Assembly: GCA_964462135.1 (NCBI GenBank)
Contig: CAYWWK010000030.1
Span: 1 to 24,646, forward strand
DNA: 24,646 bases
Reading direction: 5' to 3'
DNA from: MGBC163016 sp964462135
Lineage (GTDB): Bacteria > Actinomycetota > Coriobacteriia > Coriobacteriales > Eggerthellaceae
A model generated the notes under the pieces. It had not been told where the DNA came from, ran no database searches, and saw only the letters and a list, made by a program, of their open reading frames with translations. The position numbers and the translations under genes were made by a program. This document shows positions 13,848 to 21,416 of the stretch, piece after piece. Within the stretch, counting starts at the first letter, position 1. The number at the start of each line of letters is the position of its first letter.

Positions 13848-14794
13848 TCAAACAAGGAAGTTCATGACGAGCGAGATCATCATCTCCTTCTCGTCAGGCT
13901 TGGATTCAGCGATCATGATCGTGGTTGCCACGAGAGCACTGTCGCTCATCACCTTCTGCCCGCTTCGGTACAGCTGGTTGTTCCTGTCGAGGAAATACAG
14001 GAAGATGGTAGCTGCAATCCGCTTGTTCCCATCATGGAAGGAATGGTTCTTCACTATGAAATACAGCAGATTAGCGGCCTTCTCCTGGATCGACGGATAT
14101 AGCTCCTGACCACCAAAGGATTGGTAAATGGCCGCAATGCTGCTCTTGAACGAATCGTCTTTTCCACACCGAACAAGTCGCTTTCATCGCTGAACCTCAG
14201 CTTGCCGATGAGTTGGAGGCATTCTTCATAGCCAAGAACGTATGCGGTATCACTCCCTGCCGGTCTGGCTATTCGTTGATGGTCATAGTCGTCAAGAAGA
14301 TCAAGGGCGGATGCGTAGCTTTTCACGACCTCCAAGACTTGATCTGTGTCAAGATCGTCAGAGACGCGCTCAAGAAGCGTCACTGTCTGTGATAGCTGTT
14401 GCAACCTGCGATCATTCTCAGCCCGGCCATCGATGATGTACCTCCGAAGCACATCGGTTGCCCAACGTCGGAATTCAACGCCACGCTGTGACTTCACGCG
14501 ATAACCGACGGAAATGATCATGTCGAGGTTGTAGTGATTGACTTTATATGACTTACCATCCGAAGCAGTTGTAAAAGATTTCTTGACAACTGAATCGCGT
14601 TCCAGCTCTCCTTCTTTAAAGCAATTACTGATATGAGAGCTTACATTTTGCTTTGTGGTGTTAAACAAAACAGCCATTTGGTCTTGGCTGAGCCATACTT
14701 CGTTCTTTCTAACATCTAACTCAACATCAAGGGCAACAACCCCGTCCGATGACTCGAACAGAACGATTTGGGAATCATTATTGGCCAAAGTCAT
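13848..14794 (-). pseudogene. RhuM-Doc (Fic-like) protein gene with a one-base frameshift
   Basis: The 5' part (14794 to about 14160) encodes a RhuM-family N-terminus (NEVWLSQDQMAVLFNTTKQNVSSHI, YNLDMIISVGYRVKSQRG). The 3' part, in another frame, encodes SSIAAIYQSFGGQELYPS and then the Doc-type Fic motif HSFHDGNKRIAA. Adding one A to the coding-strand AAAA run (plus-strand TTTT, 14160-14163) restores a single protein of about 315 residues. Fic proteins with GNK in place of GNGR resemble Doc, which phosphorylates EF-Tu instead of adenylylating targets. Genes of this kind often sit in restriction-modification islands, as here beside an HsdR-N-type nuclease. The start at 14794 has GAGG six bases upstream; an ATG at 14815 is possible. 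The break may be real decay or a homopolymer sequencing error. Confidence 0.8.
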
Positions 14795-14854
14795 ATGAGC
14801 CTCGTTTCTTTCCATAGCGAACAGGGGGCCTCCGGACCCTGCGCTGTTTAATAA

Positions 14855-14876
14855 ATGTTGTCGGGTTCGGCAACAT
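14855..14876 (-). terminator. Possible terminator between the HsdR-N-like and RhuM-Doc genes
   Basis: On the minus strand ATGTTG pairs with CAACAT around a GC-rich interior (CCG...CG), followed by TTTATTAA. The stem and short T-rich tail fit a weak intrinsic terminator about 40 nt after the stop of the upstream gene. Confidence 0.35.
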
Positions 14877-14915
14877 GGGTTGCGATTGATAACGCCTAGA
14901 ATCAGTAGGCCAGAA

Positions 14916-16472
14916 CTATTGCTGGTTCTTCCCGTGCTCGCGAATCCATTGAACCAGATAAGGGCGGTCGTTATTTGAAGCACCTTCAAACCACTGGCTG
15001 CAAAGCTTGTATTCCCTACCTTTGATCATTAACGGCTTTGAATAGTAACGCTCGTGCGGATACGTGCTATCCGTTGCTACAAGTAAAGGGTAGTTGAGGT
15101 CAAACGCGGTTTTGCTGAAACCCGCTGTCTGCATATCCGATATCTCTTCGGCAGATGCAGCATCTTGCTCCAGCATGCCTCTAAGTATCTCATTGGCGAT
15201 TTGCCCAATTTTCATACCATTGAACTCATCGTTGTTTGCAGGGGTAGACAAGGATTCAGGATCGCTATTTGCATTGCTTGTATTGCCTATACCATTTCCC
15301 CGATGAGCGTGAGGTGCATAGGTGCATTCAACGTTGAAGCCGCTGACTGCTTTCTCATCACCATCTTTGTCAACTCCCGCGCCTGAACCACACAGGCTAT
15401 CCTTGCCCACTGCAATGTCCACCCGAATTTCATCCAGTACCTTATTGACCACATCCGGCGAATACTTCTCGCAGAAGAACTGAAACATCGCCTGCCTTAC
15501 AAGCGTTACGCCTTCAGATGATGTAATAAGCTTGAGAAGTCTTGTACTCTGTTCATTCAATGATGCTCGTTTGGACAACGTCTGAACGAATCCGTCCAGT
15601 CTGTCTTTCGAGAAAGCATCATGGGATATCGCTCTGCAGAAATCCACGCCGTCGGCACTGTTGGCTATGAAGGGAATCTCGACGACTTGTACAGGCGGCT
15701 CAGGGTTTTCAGGATCATCATAGAAGAACTTGATTGTGTCGCCTATCAAGATCCCATAATCAAGCTTGAGCAGGCGCATATAGGAGAAGAGCTGATCCAC
15801 ATTCCGCTCCGATATACCCGCGTCAGGCTTCTTTAACTCTACGACCACAGAATTTGTGTTGTTGTCACAAAGGACGATGTCGGCGTACACGTTCCGTGAC
15901 GATCCGACCGGGATCATAACCTGCGTGGCAATCTCTCCCCGATAACGCGACCACCCGAGCTTCTCGAAGACGTTTTCGGCTTCAATCTGGAAATCCCGTT
16001 CCGAAGCATTCGGTGTGCGGTAACGATTCACCAGAAAGCAGATCTCATTCCAGCGCTCGGCATCCTCGTCATCGTTGGGGATGTATTCCTCAGCAGGCAC
16101 CTGAGGAGTCAAAGCCTTGCCACCAGTGCCCATTATGGAATCAAGATCAGCACCTTCCTGAAACATTCGCATTACACAATAAGCCGATATCGCGGCCGAG
16201 TTTTTGGCGTAGCCCTGCTCTTTCACTCTATCTGCAATGTGTTTGTAAGAAGGGAAGTTATAGTAAGCCTGCTTCTCGTAGAACGTTTTCTTGGCAAGAT
16301 TGTTTTCCGCTTTAATATCCATGTTCGCAACCTGAGCCATGGAAGCAATTTCTGAGACAAACTTCATAAAGTCAGGGTTATTGCGAAGATCCCGAAGCTG
16401 TACGGAGTATTGCGTCAGGAAGAAATCTCCTCCGAGCAGATTCTTTCTATATTCCTGAATTGATGTCGGCAT
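14916..16472 (-). CDS. Stand-alone HsdR-N-type PD-(D/E)xK endonuclease-like protein
   Basis: The protein has 518 residues. Residues about 155-260 match the type I restriction enzyme R subunit N-terminal nuclease: RDFQIEAENVFEKLGW (Glu164), YADIVL (Asp198), VVELKK (Glu212, Lys214) and a following FSYMRLLKLDYGILIGDTIKFF. Residues 1-150 are helical and not recognised. Residues 355-420 are a low-complexity Gly/Ser/Asn/Asp linker. Residues 445-515 form a small terminal region (LNYPLL, YYSKPLMIKGREYKLCSQWFE, VQWIREH) of unknown fold. There is no helicase motor, so this is not a full HsdR, and no HsdM or HsdS lies beside it. It may be a stand-alone defence nuclease or a type IV-like enzyme. The start at 16472 has GGAG about seven bases upstream. 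Base composition is lower in GC than the flanks. Confidence 0.8.
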   Translation of the reverse strand: MPTSIQEYRKNLLGGDFFLTQYSVQLRDLRNNPDFMKFVSEIASMAQVANMDIKAENNLAKKTFYEKQAYYNFPSYKHIADRVKEQGYAKNSAAISAYCVMRMFQEGADLDSIMGTGGKALTPQVPAEEYIPNDDEDAERWNEICFLVNRYRTPNASERDFQIEAENVFEKLGWSRYRGEIATQVMIPVGSSRNVYADIVLCDNNTNSVVVELKKPDAGISERNVDQLFSYMRLLKLDYGILIGDTIKFFYDDPENPEPPVQVVEIPFIANSADGVDFCRAISHDAFSKDRLDGFVQTLSKRASLNEQSTRLLKLITSSEGVTLVRQAMFQFFCEKYSPDVVNKVLDEIRVDIAVGKDSLCGSGAGVDKDGDEKAVSGFNVECTYAPHAHRGNGIGNTSNANSDPESLSTPANNDEFNGMKIGQIANEILRGMLEQDAASAEEISDMQTAGFSKTAFDLNYPLLVATDSTYPHERYYSKPLMIKGREYKLCSQWFEGASNNDRPYLVQWIREHGKNQQ

Positions 16473-16660
16473 GGTTTGCTCCGATCAAAAGGCCGGATTG
16501 GAGGTTGGGCGTTTACCTTAATAAGGATTCTAGTCCAAGGACATAGATTGTGTAAGAGAGTTTGGAACGCATCAAATAGGAACCCAAAGGGACGGAGCAT
16601 CCAAGCTGACCCGTTTACCTCGTCCCTATAGGCTCCCGGTTCGAGCCCGAGCCAGATACC

Positions 16661-17473
16661 TCAAAACTCGAACACCTGACCGGCGTAGAAAGCCTCGACT
16701 TTTCCAGGAAGCTCTTCTTTGAGTACCGCAAGCGCTTGCTCACCTGTGCAATGTCCGGTGTAGACCTTCTCGATTCCCAGTTCGCTGATCTTGGCCGCCA
16801 GTGCTCGCACCTCCGACTCTTCCCTCAAGAACAGGTGCAAGCCGCCCACCAATGCCCGAATCGACTTGCCGGGGAACAGCGTACGCACCTCATCGATGAT
16901 GGCTTCCACACCTGCATGGGAGCAACTGTTGAAGATGACCAACCCACGAGTCGTGTCGAACACCAAGCTCTGCTCATGGGCGAAGTCATCCTCCACCAAT
17001 TCGTCGCCATGCTTGAGATACAGATGCTCGCGTTCACCGATAGACCCAAGCCCCGCCGTGCTATGGGGGACCAGCCACGCGTTCGGAACGAATTCCACGA
17101 CACCCTCAACACGCTGCAGCCGGTCAGCGTAAGCAGACATCATCCCCTGCTTGATGCCGATGTAGGCCATGTCGCCCTTGGCATCGCTCCAGCAATTCTC
17201 CTTGCAAACTGCCTGGAGCAGAAGCGGTGCGTGATCATTATGTTCGAAGAACACATCGAAGCCGTTCGCGTGGTCGAAATGCGCATGGGAGAGAACCGCG
17301 TGATCCACGCACGCCAAGTCAATCCCAAGCGCCCGAGCGTTCTCGGCGAACAGGTCGGAGGCTCCGGTGTCCAGCAGGACCGTCTCGCCCCCTGTTTCGA
17401 TAAGCGCCGAGAATCCCCACTCACGCCCGAGACCTTCGGAAGCATTGTTGTCGCTCAGCACCGTTACGCGCAT
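16661..17473 (-). CDS. MBL-fold metallohydrolase
   Basis: The 270-residue protein has the metallo-beta-lactamase fold of the subgroup annotated as 7,8-dihydropterin-6-methyl-4-(beta-D-ribofuranosyl)aminobenzene-5'-phosphate synthase-like. It starts with VTVLSDNNA, then LLDTGASDLFAENARALGIDL, the metal motif HAHFDH (63-68), SCSHAGVEAIIDEV, a GGLHLF segment and a late GHCTGEQA. No signal peptide is present. The specific substrate is unknown; many bacterial members of this subgroup are misnamed after the archaeal enzyme. The start at 17473 is preferred over 17482 because AGAGAGG lies about nine bases before it, whereas it directly touches the earlier ATG. TTGATA and TAGAAT upstream are spaced only 15 bp, a weak promoter candidate. 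About ten bases past the stop an imperfect GGCTC/GAGCC hairpin is seen. Confidence 0.88.
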   Translation of the reverse strand: MRVTVLSDNNASEGLGREWGFSALIETGGETVLLDTGASDLFAENARALGIDLACVDHAVLSHAHFDHANGFDVFFEHNDHAPLLLQAVCKENCWSDAKGDMAYIGIKQGMMSAYADRLQRVEGVVEFVPNAWLVPHSTAGLGSIGEREHLYLKHGDELVEDDFAHEQSLVFDTTRGLVIFNSCSHAGVEAIIDEVRTLFPGKSIRALVGGLHLFLREESEVRALAAKISELGIEKVYTGHCTGEQALAVLKEELPGKVEAFYAGQVFEF

Positions 17474-17643
17474 GTTCCGCATCCTCTCTTCGCCACACCG
17501 AATCCCCTACATCAAGATTCTACGTCTTCATGCCAAGTATCAATGAATAACGGACTGATGATCGGCTTGCCCAGCTGTCATGACTGCAACTCAGCTGCTT
17601 GCGTGAGCGCGTCTGCTTGGGCCGTCTCCTTGTCGTAGACAGC

Positions 17644-18592
17644 CTACTCCTGCTCAAGGAGTGACGGTTGGCCAACTGACGCCTTCCGGGAGGCTTGCAC
17701 GGCATCGATGCCCACCAGCGCCAGCCCGCACCAGATATAGCCGAAGCACACCCCGTGGGCCAGCGTGAAGGGTTCCTCATTCACGAAGACACCCAGCAGC
17801 ATCGCGATGGTGGGACTTATGTATTGGATGAAGCCCAACAGCGTGAGCGGAATGGAGTTCGCCGCCTTCGCAAACAGGATGAGCGGTATGGCCGTCACCG
17901 CGCCGCCGCCAATCAAAAGCACCGTCGTGCGCCAATCCACTCCAACAGGCGTCGTACCCAGAAACCCATGCGTACCTGTCACATTCGCCAAGACCGCAAC
18001 GAAGATGAGCGCCGGTATCAGCATGAGCGTGTTCTCCACCGCCAGCGCCTCCACCGCGGGATAGCCGCCCTTCTTCTTGATGGCCCCGTATATGCCGAAC
18101 GAGAGCGCAAGCACGATGGCGAACGTGGGGAAGCTCCCGTAGCTGACGGTGAAGAAGCCAATGCCAACGATGCAAAGCGCGACGGCGATGACCTGCAGGC
18201 GCGTCAGCCGCTCCTTGAACACGATCATCCCCAACACGATGGAAACCAGCGGGTTGATGTAATACCCGATGGCCGTCTCCAAGATACGATCGACAGCCAC
18301 CGCATAGATGTAGGTGCCCCCAGTTGAGCGTGATGAGAAGGGCAGCGGGCAAGAGGAAGCTGATGGCCCGATGATCACGGAGAAGTCTGACGAAGTTTTG
18401 ACGCAAGATGGCGCACAGGATAACCGTGAACACGAAGCACCAGATGATTCGGTGGACGATAATCTCAAGAGGGTCCACATTCGCCAAGAGCTTCCAGTAC
18501 AGCGGGAACGAACCCCACAGGACATAGCACAGGAAACCGCAGATCGTACCGCGTCGCAGCTGCCTTCGTATATCCGTCTCTTGGGTTGCCAT
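17644..18592 (-). pseudogene. rarD: RarD/EamA-type permease gene with a one-base frameshift
   Basis: Two frames together encode a typical ten-helix RarD protein of about 315 residues. The first covers CGFLCYVLWGSFPLYWKLL to LLITLNWG. The second resumes at TYIYAVAVDRILETAIGYYINPLVS and runs to the end. Deleting one G from the coding-strand GGGGG (plus-strand CCCCC, 18317-18321) joins them at the conserved LNWG-TYIYAV junction. RarD proteins are drug/metabolite-superfamily inner-membrane exporters of uncertain substrate. The break is in a homopolymer, so it may be a sequencing error, a phase-variable tract or true inactivation. There is no Shine-Dalgarno; TATAAT ends six bases before the ATG at 18592, suggesting a leaderless transcript. 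The gene diverges from the Sir2 gene. Confidence 0.85.
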
Positions 18593-18598
18593 GGCTGG

Positions 18599-18604
18599 AT
18601 TATA
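18599..18604 (-). promoter_or_regulatory. -10 box giving a leaderless RarD transcript
   Basis: TATAAT on the minus strand is followed by CCAGCC and the ATG at 18592. The expected start point falls on the start codon, and there is no ribosome binding site in between. No clear -35 box is seen. Confidence 0.4.
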
Positions 18605-18765
18605 GGCTTGCTGAGTATGAAGATTCGACGATCATCATCCAGTTTCGAGGCCAGAAATCGGCCGAATGAGGCTCAAGTGGATATCAAGTGTCTGTCGAAT
18701 GGGCGCGCAGCACGCTGCAACTGAAGTATATTGACTGAATGCGTTTCGGAGAAGGAGGAAGTCCC

Positions 18766-19509
18766 ATGGATGAAGATGTCCGACGGCTTCGCGAATGGAT
18801 AGACACATGCCCTTCGGGCCGGATGGTGTTCTTCGGGGGCGCAGGGGTGTCCACTGAAAGCGGCATCCCGGACTTCCGCAGTGCTGACGGGCTGTACCAA
18901 CAGAAGACGGAATACCCCTATCCGCCTGAGGTGATGATCTCGCGAACGTTCTTCGACGCGCATCCTGATCAGTTCTTCGACTACTACTGCGCCAAGATGC
19001 TGGCGCTGGATGCGAAGCCGAATGCGGCGCACCGTGCTTTGGCCCAATTGGAACAGGATGGCGTGTGCAGTGCGGTGGTCACGCAGAACATCGACGGGCT
19101 GCACCAGGCCGCAGGAAGCCAGAACGTGTTCGAGCTGCACGGCAGCGTGCATAGGAACTACTGCATGGATTGCGGCCGGGCGTACGGCGTGCGCGAAATG
19201 CTGACTGCGCGCGAGGCATCAGGCGATGGCGTGCCGCGCTGCGAGTGTGGTGGCATCGTGAAACCTGACGTAGTGCTATACGAGGAGCCACTGGATTCGG
19301 CCGTGATGGAAGGGGCTGTGTGCGCCATTGCCCAAGCCGATCTACTGCTGGTGGCGGGCACGTCGCTTGCAGTGTACCCGGCAGCCGGACTGCTGGACTA
19401 TTTCCGGGGCAGCCACCTGGTCATCGTCAACCGCGATCCCACCCCCGGCGATGCCCAGGCCCACCTATGCATCCACGCCAGCATCGGTGACGTGCTGGGT
19501 GGGATGTAG
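18766..19509 (+). CDS. Sir2-family NAD-dependent protein deacylase (sirtuin)
   Basis: The 247-residue protein contains all sirtuin motifs: GAGVSTESGIPDFRS (25-39), TQNIDGLH (106-113), catalytic His125 in ELHGSVH, and a zinc set with Cys133/Cys136 (CMDC) and Cys159/Cys161 (CEC instead of the usual CxxC). VVLYEEPL and VAGTSLAVYPAAGL complete the NAD pocket. It removes acyl groups from lysine using NAD and releases nicotinamide and O-acyl-ADP-ribose. The start at 18766 is set by AAGGAGG six bases upstream; the ATG at 18739 has no ribosome site and adds no conserved residues. It lies 26 bases before the NAD(P)H-hydrate epimerase gene, so both probably form an NAD-related operon. Confidence 0.93.
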   Translation: MDEDVRRLREWIDTCPSGRMVFFGGAGVSTESGIPDFRSADGLYQQKTEYPYPPEVMISRTFFDAHPDQFFDYYCAKMLALDAKPNAAHRALAQLEQDGVCSAVVTQNIDGLHQAAGSQNVFELHGSVHRNYCMDCGRAYGVREMLTAREASGDGVPRCECGGIVKPDVVLYEEPLDSAVMEGAVCAIAQADLLLVAGTSLAVYPAAGLLDYFRGSHLVIVNRDPTPGDAQAHLCIHASIGDVLGGM

Positions 19510-19535
19510 GAAGAATTCCAAGAAAGGACACAGCT

Positions 19536-20231
19536 ATGCAGGAATCCGTAACGCTTCCATGCGTTGATGGCGTCGAGCGCAAGGTGCGCGTACTCGACGT
19601 GACAGAGGTGGTGGCGCTCGAACAGCGCATCGCCAGCGAAGGCACTTCCCTGCTGAAGCTGATGACGCGGGCTGGAACGGCGCTGGCGCAAGCGATTGAG
19701 AAGGTAGCGGTACCCGGAGGTCGCGTAGTGGTGCTGGCCGGTTCAGGGAACAACGGTGGCGACGGATGGGTTGCGGCTTCTCGGCTTGCGAAAGCCGGAT
19801 ACGGCGTCGTACTCGCAACCAAGTCCACACCTGAAGAACTGAGCGCCGAACCCGCCCGGACGGCTGCCATGGATGCGATGGCGCGCGGAGGGTTCGAGGT
19901 TCTGGTTGCACCCGACAGACAAAAGCTCACAGAAGCGCTGAATGATGCATCCGTGATCGTAGATGCCATCCTGGGCACCGGTTTCGCGCACGACCAGGTG
20001 CGCGGTCCCTACGATTGGTGGATCCGAGAGGCGAACAATACACGGAACGAACGCGACGTCCGCATTATTGCCACCGATTGCCCAAGCGGCCTCAACGCCC
20101 AAACTGGCGCACATGCAAGCGAATGCATCGAAGCCGACACGACAGTCACCATGCTCGCCCCTAAGACTGGCCTTCTTGACCCCAGCGCCCGGCCTTACGT
20201 CGGCACGCTGGTGCTAGCGCCCTTGGTTTAG
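19536..20231 (+). CDS. nnrE: NAD(P)H-hydrate epimerase (YjeF N-terminal domain), stand-alone
   Basis: The 231-residue protein is a single YjeF-N domain. It has the Rossmann-type phosphate loop GSGNNGGDG (69-77), VDAILGTGF with the catalytic-region Asp, and DCPSGLNAQTG. It interconverts the S and R forms of damaged NAD(P)H hydrate so that a dehydratase can repair it. In many bacteria the epimerase is fused to the ADP-dependent dehydratase (NnrD); here it is not, and no dehydratase is in the window. The first 20 residues (VTLPCVDGVERKVRVL) are a small beta extension before the usual start of the domain. The ATG at 19536 has AAAGGA about nine bases upstream. Operon with the sirtuin gene. Confidence 0.9.
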   Translation: MQESVTLPCVDGVERKVRVLDVTEVVALEQRIASEGTSLLKLMTRAGTALAQAIEKVAVPGGRVVVLAGSGNNGGDGWVAASRLAKAGYGVVLATKSTPEELSAEPARTAAMDAMARGGFEVLVAPDRQKLTEALNDASVIVDAILGTGFAHDQVRGPYDWWIREANNTRNERDVRIIATDCPSGLNAQTGAHASECIEADTTVTMLAPKTGLLDPSARPYVGTLVLAPLV

Positions 20232-20272
20232 CGCAAGCACCCAAAGCTTCGCTGGCCGGGATGCTCATTCCT

Positions 20273-20638
20273 TCACGACGCAGCGAGCCAGTTCCCCAGG
20301 AAGGCCGCGCCCACGCACAGGACACACGTCAGCACAGCATAGGCAAGCGCGACCATGACCTCCCCTTGCTGCATCAGCTGCATGCTTTCAAGGCTGAACG
20401 TCGAAAACGTGGTGAAGCCGCCGCAAAGCCCGACGCGCAGCAGTAAGGAAAGCTGCTCGTTGCTAATCGCACCCTTCAGAACAAGCGCCGCGATGAACGC
20501 GAGGCAGAAGGACCCTACCACGTTAATGGCGAAGGTGGCGACCGGGAATGCGGTATCCGACGGTATCAGACCGCACAGGTACCGCAGGACAGAGCCGACG
20601 AACCCGCCCGCTCCTACAGCAAGGCAATTGATAAGCAT
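20273..20638 (-). CDS. crcB: Fluoride channel FluC (CrcB)
   Basis: The 121-residue protein has four hydrophobic helices and the family motifs GGFVGSVLRYL (11-21), TFAINVVGSF (35-44, with the pore Asn39) and GGFTTFSTFS (73-82). It works as a dual-topology dimer that exports fluoride. Many Gram-positive relatives have two adjacent crcB genes forming a heterodimer, but only one is seen here. The start at 20638 has GGGGAGG about eight bases upstream. It lies 70 nt after the RNA phosphodiesterase gene on the same strand. I could not see a fluoride riboswitch in that gap, which is too short for a clear one. Confidence 0.93.
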   Translation of the reverse strand: MLINCLAVGAGGFVGSVLRYLCGLIPSDTAFPVATFAINVVGSFCLAFIAALVLKGAISNEQLSLLLRVGLCGGFTTFSTFSLESMQLMQQGEVMVALAYAVLTCVLCVGAAFLGNWLAAS

Positions 20639-20708
20639 CCGGTTTTCCTCCCCTGCGCTGCACAATCGGTCAGCAGCACGCCGAATAACTGCAATCGCCG
20701 CAGCATGC

Positions 20709-21242
20709 TTACTGCTGCGGCAAGTCTACTCCATATAGAGGCTTGTACTGCGCGCCGTCGCGGGACAGCGTCGACTTGAACAGCGTGACGCGAGCGGCGT
20801 TGCAAGGCAGCGGGAACACAAGCTCCGGCAACGCGCCTTTAGGAAGCTTGGCACGGCGCGCCAGCGTGATATGCGGAAGGAAGGGCTTGTCATCAAACCT
20901 GATGCCGCGCGACCTCAGCGCCTCGCGTATGCGGTCGGCGAGCCCAGTCAGCTCAGGCTCGGGCATCAACCCTATCCAGAGCGTGGCGTCTGACGCACGG
21001 CCAAACTTGCCAAGCCCATCAGGACGCATGGGCACCGCAGCAGCCTCGGCGCACGCCTCGTCAATGGCATCCATAGCCTCGCGAGCCTGCGCCTCGTCAA
21101 CGTCGCCCAGAAACGCCAGTGTCACGTGGTAGTTCTGTCGCGGAACAAAGCGTCCCTCCACCGCAGCACTCAGCACACGCGCCATGGCGGCAACGTCTTC
21201 GACGAACCCCTCCGACGGCTCCAATGCGATGAACGCCCTCAT
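20709..21242 (-). CDS. thpR: RNA 2',3'-cyclic phosphodiesterase ThpR (LigT/2H family)
   Basis: The 177-residue protein carries the two H-x-T catalytic motifs of the 2H phosphoesterases: HVTLAFLG (His39) and HITLARR (His124). It opens the 2',3'-cyclic phosphate of RNA ends to a 2'-phosphate. Length and the opening MRAFIALEPSE are typical. The start at 21242 is chosen at that conserved N-terminus, with GGAAGGAG about 12 bases upstream; an earlier ATG at 21302 would add 20 unconserved residues. It is followed on the same strand by crcB, and faces the glyoxalase-nitroreductase gene across a 174-nt divergent gap. Confidence 0.92.
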   Translation of the reverse strand: MRAFIALEPSEGFVEDVAAMARVLSAAVEGRFVPRQNYHVTLAFLGDVDEAQAREAMDAIDEACAEAAAVPMRPDGLGKFGRASDATLWIGLMPEPELTGLADRIREALRSRGIRFDDKPFLPHITLARRAKLPKGALPELVFPLPCNAARVTLFKSTLSRDGAQYKPLYGVDLPQQ

Positions 21243-21416
21243 GTCCCGGCAACGCTCCTTCCGAAGCAAGTCAGCAAACGCTCGAGCGGTACCAGTCACC
21301 ACTGCATCAAGCCCGGGCGTTTACGTTTCCTCTCCAGCCTCATTCTAAGCCTCCCACCTCTTCCGCTTCTGCTAGGCTTGCAGAAAAAGACGCATCCCAA
21401 CCCGAAGGAGACCGCC

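Noticed and set aside
16629..16655. Sequence CCCGGTTCGAGCCCGAG resembling a tRNA T-arm, considered as a tRNA 3' end or attachment site for the adjacent defence patch
   Set aside because: The stem has a mismatch, no acceptor or anticodon arms can be found, and no second copy is seen at the other end of the patch. It is better read as an imperfect hairpin after the MBL-fold gene.
16736..17638. A 300-codon plus-strand open frame opposite the MBL-fold gene
   Set aside because: The minus frame has HAHFDH and the rest of the fold; the plus frame has no motif.
20639..20708. Possible fluoride riboswitch before crcB
   Set aside because: The gap after thpR is only 70 nt and I could not match the conserved fluoride aptamer pattern.
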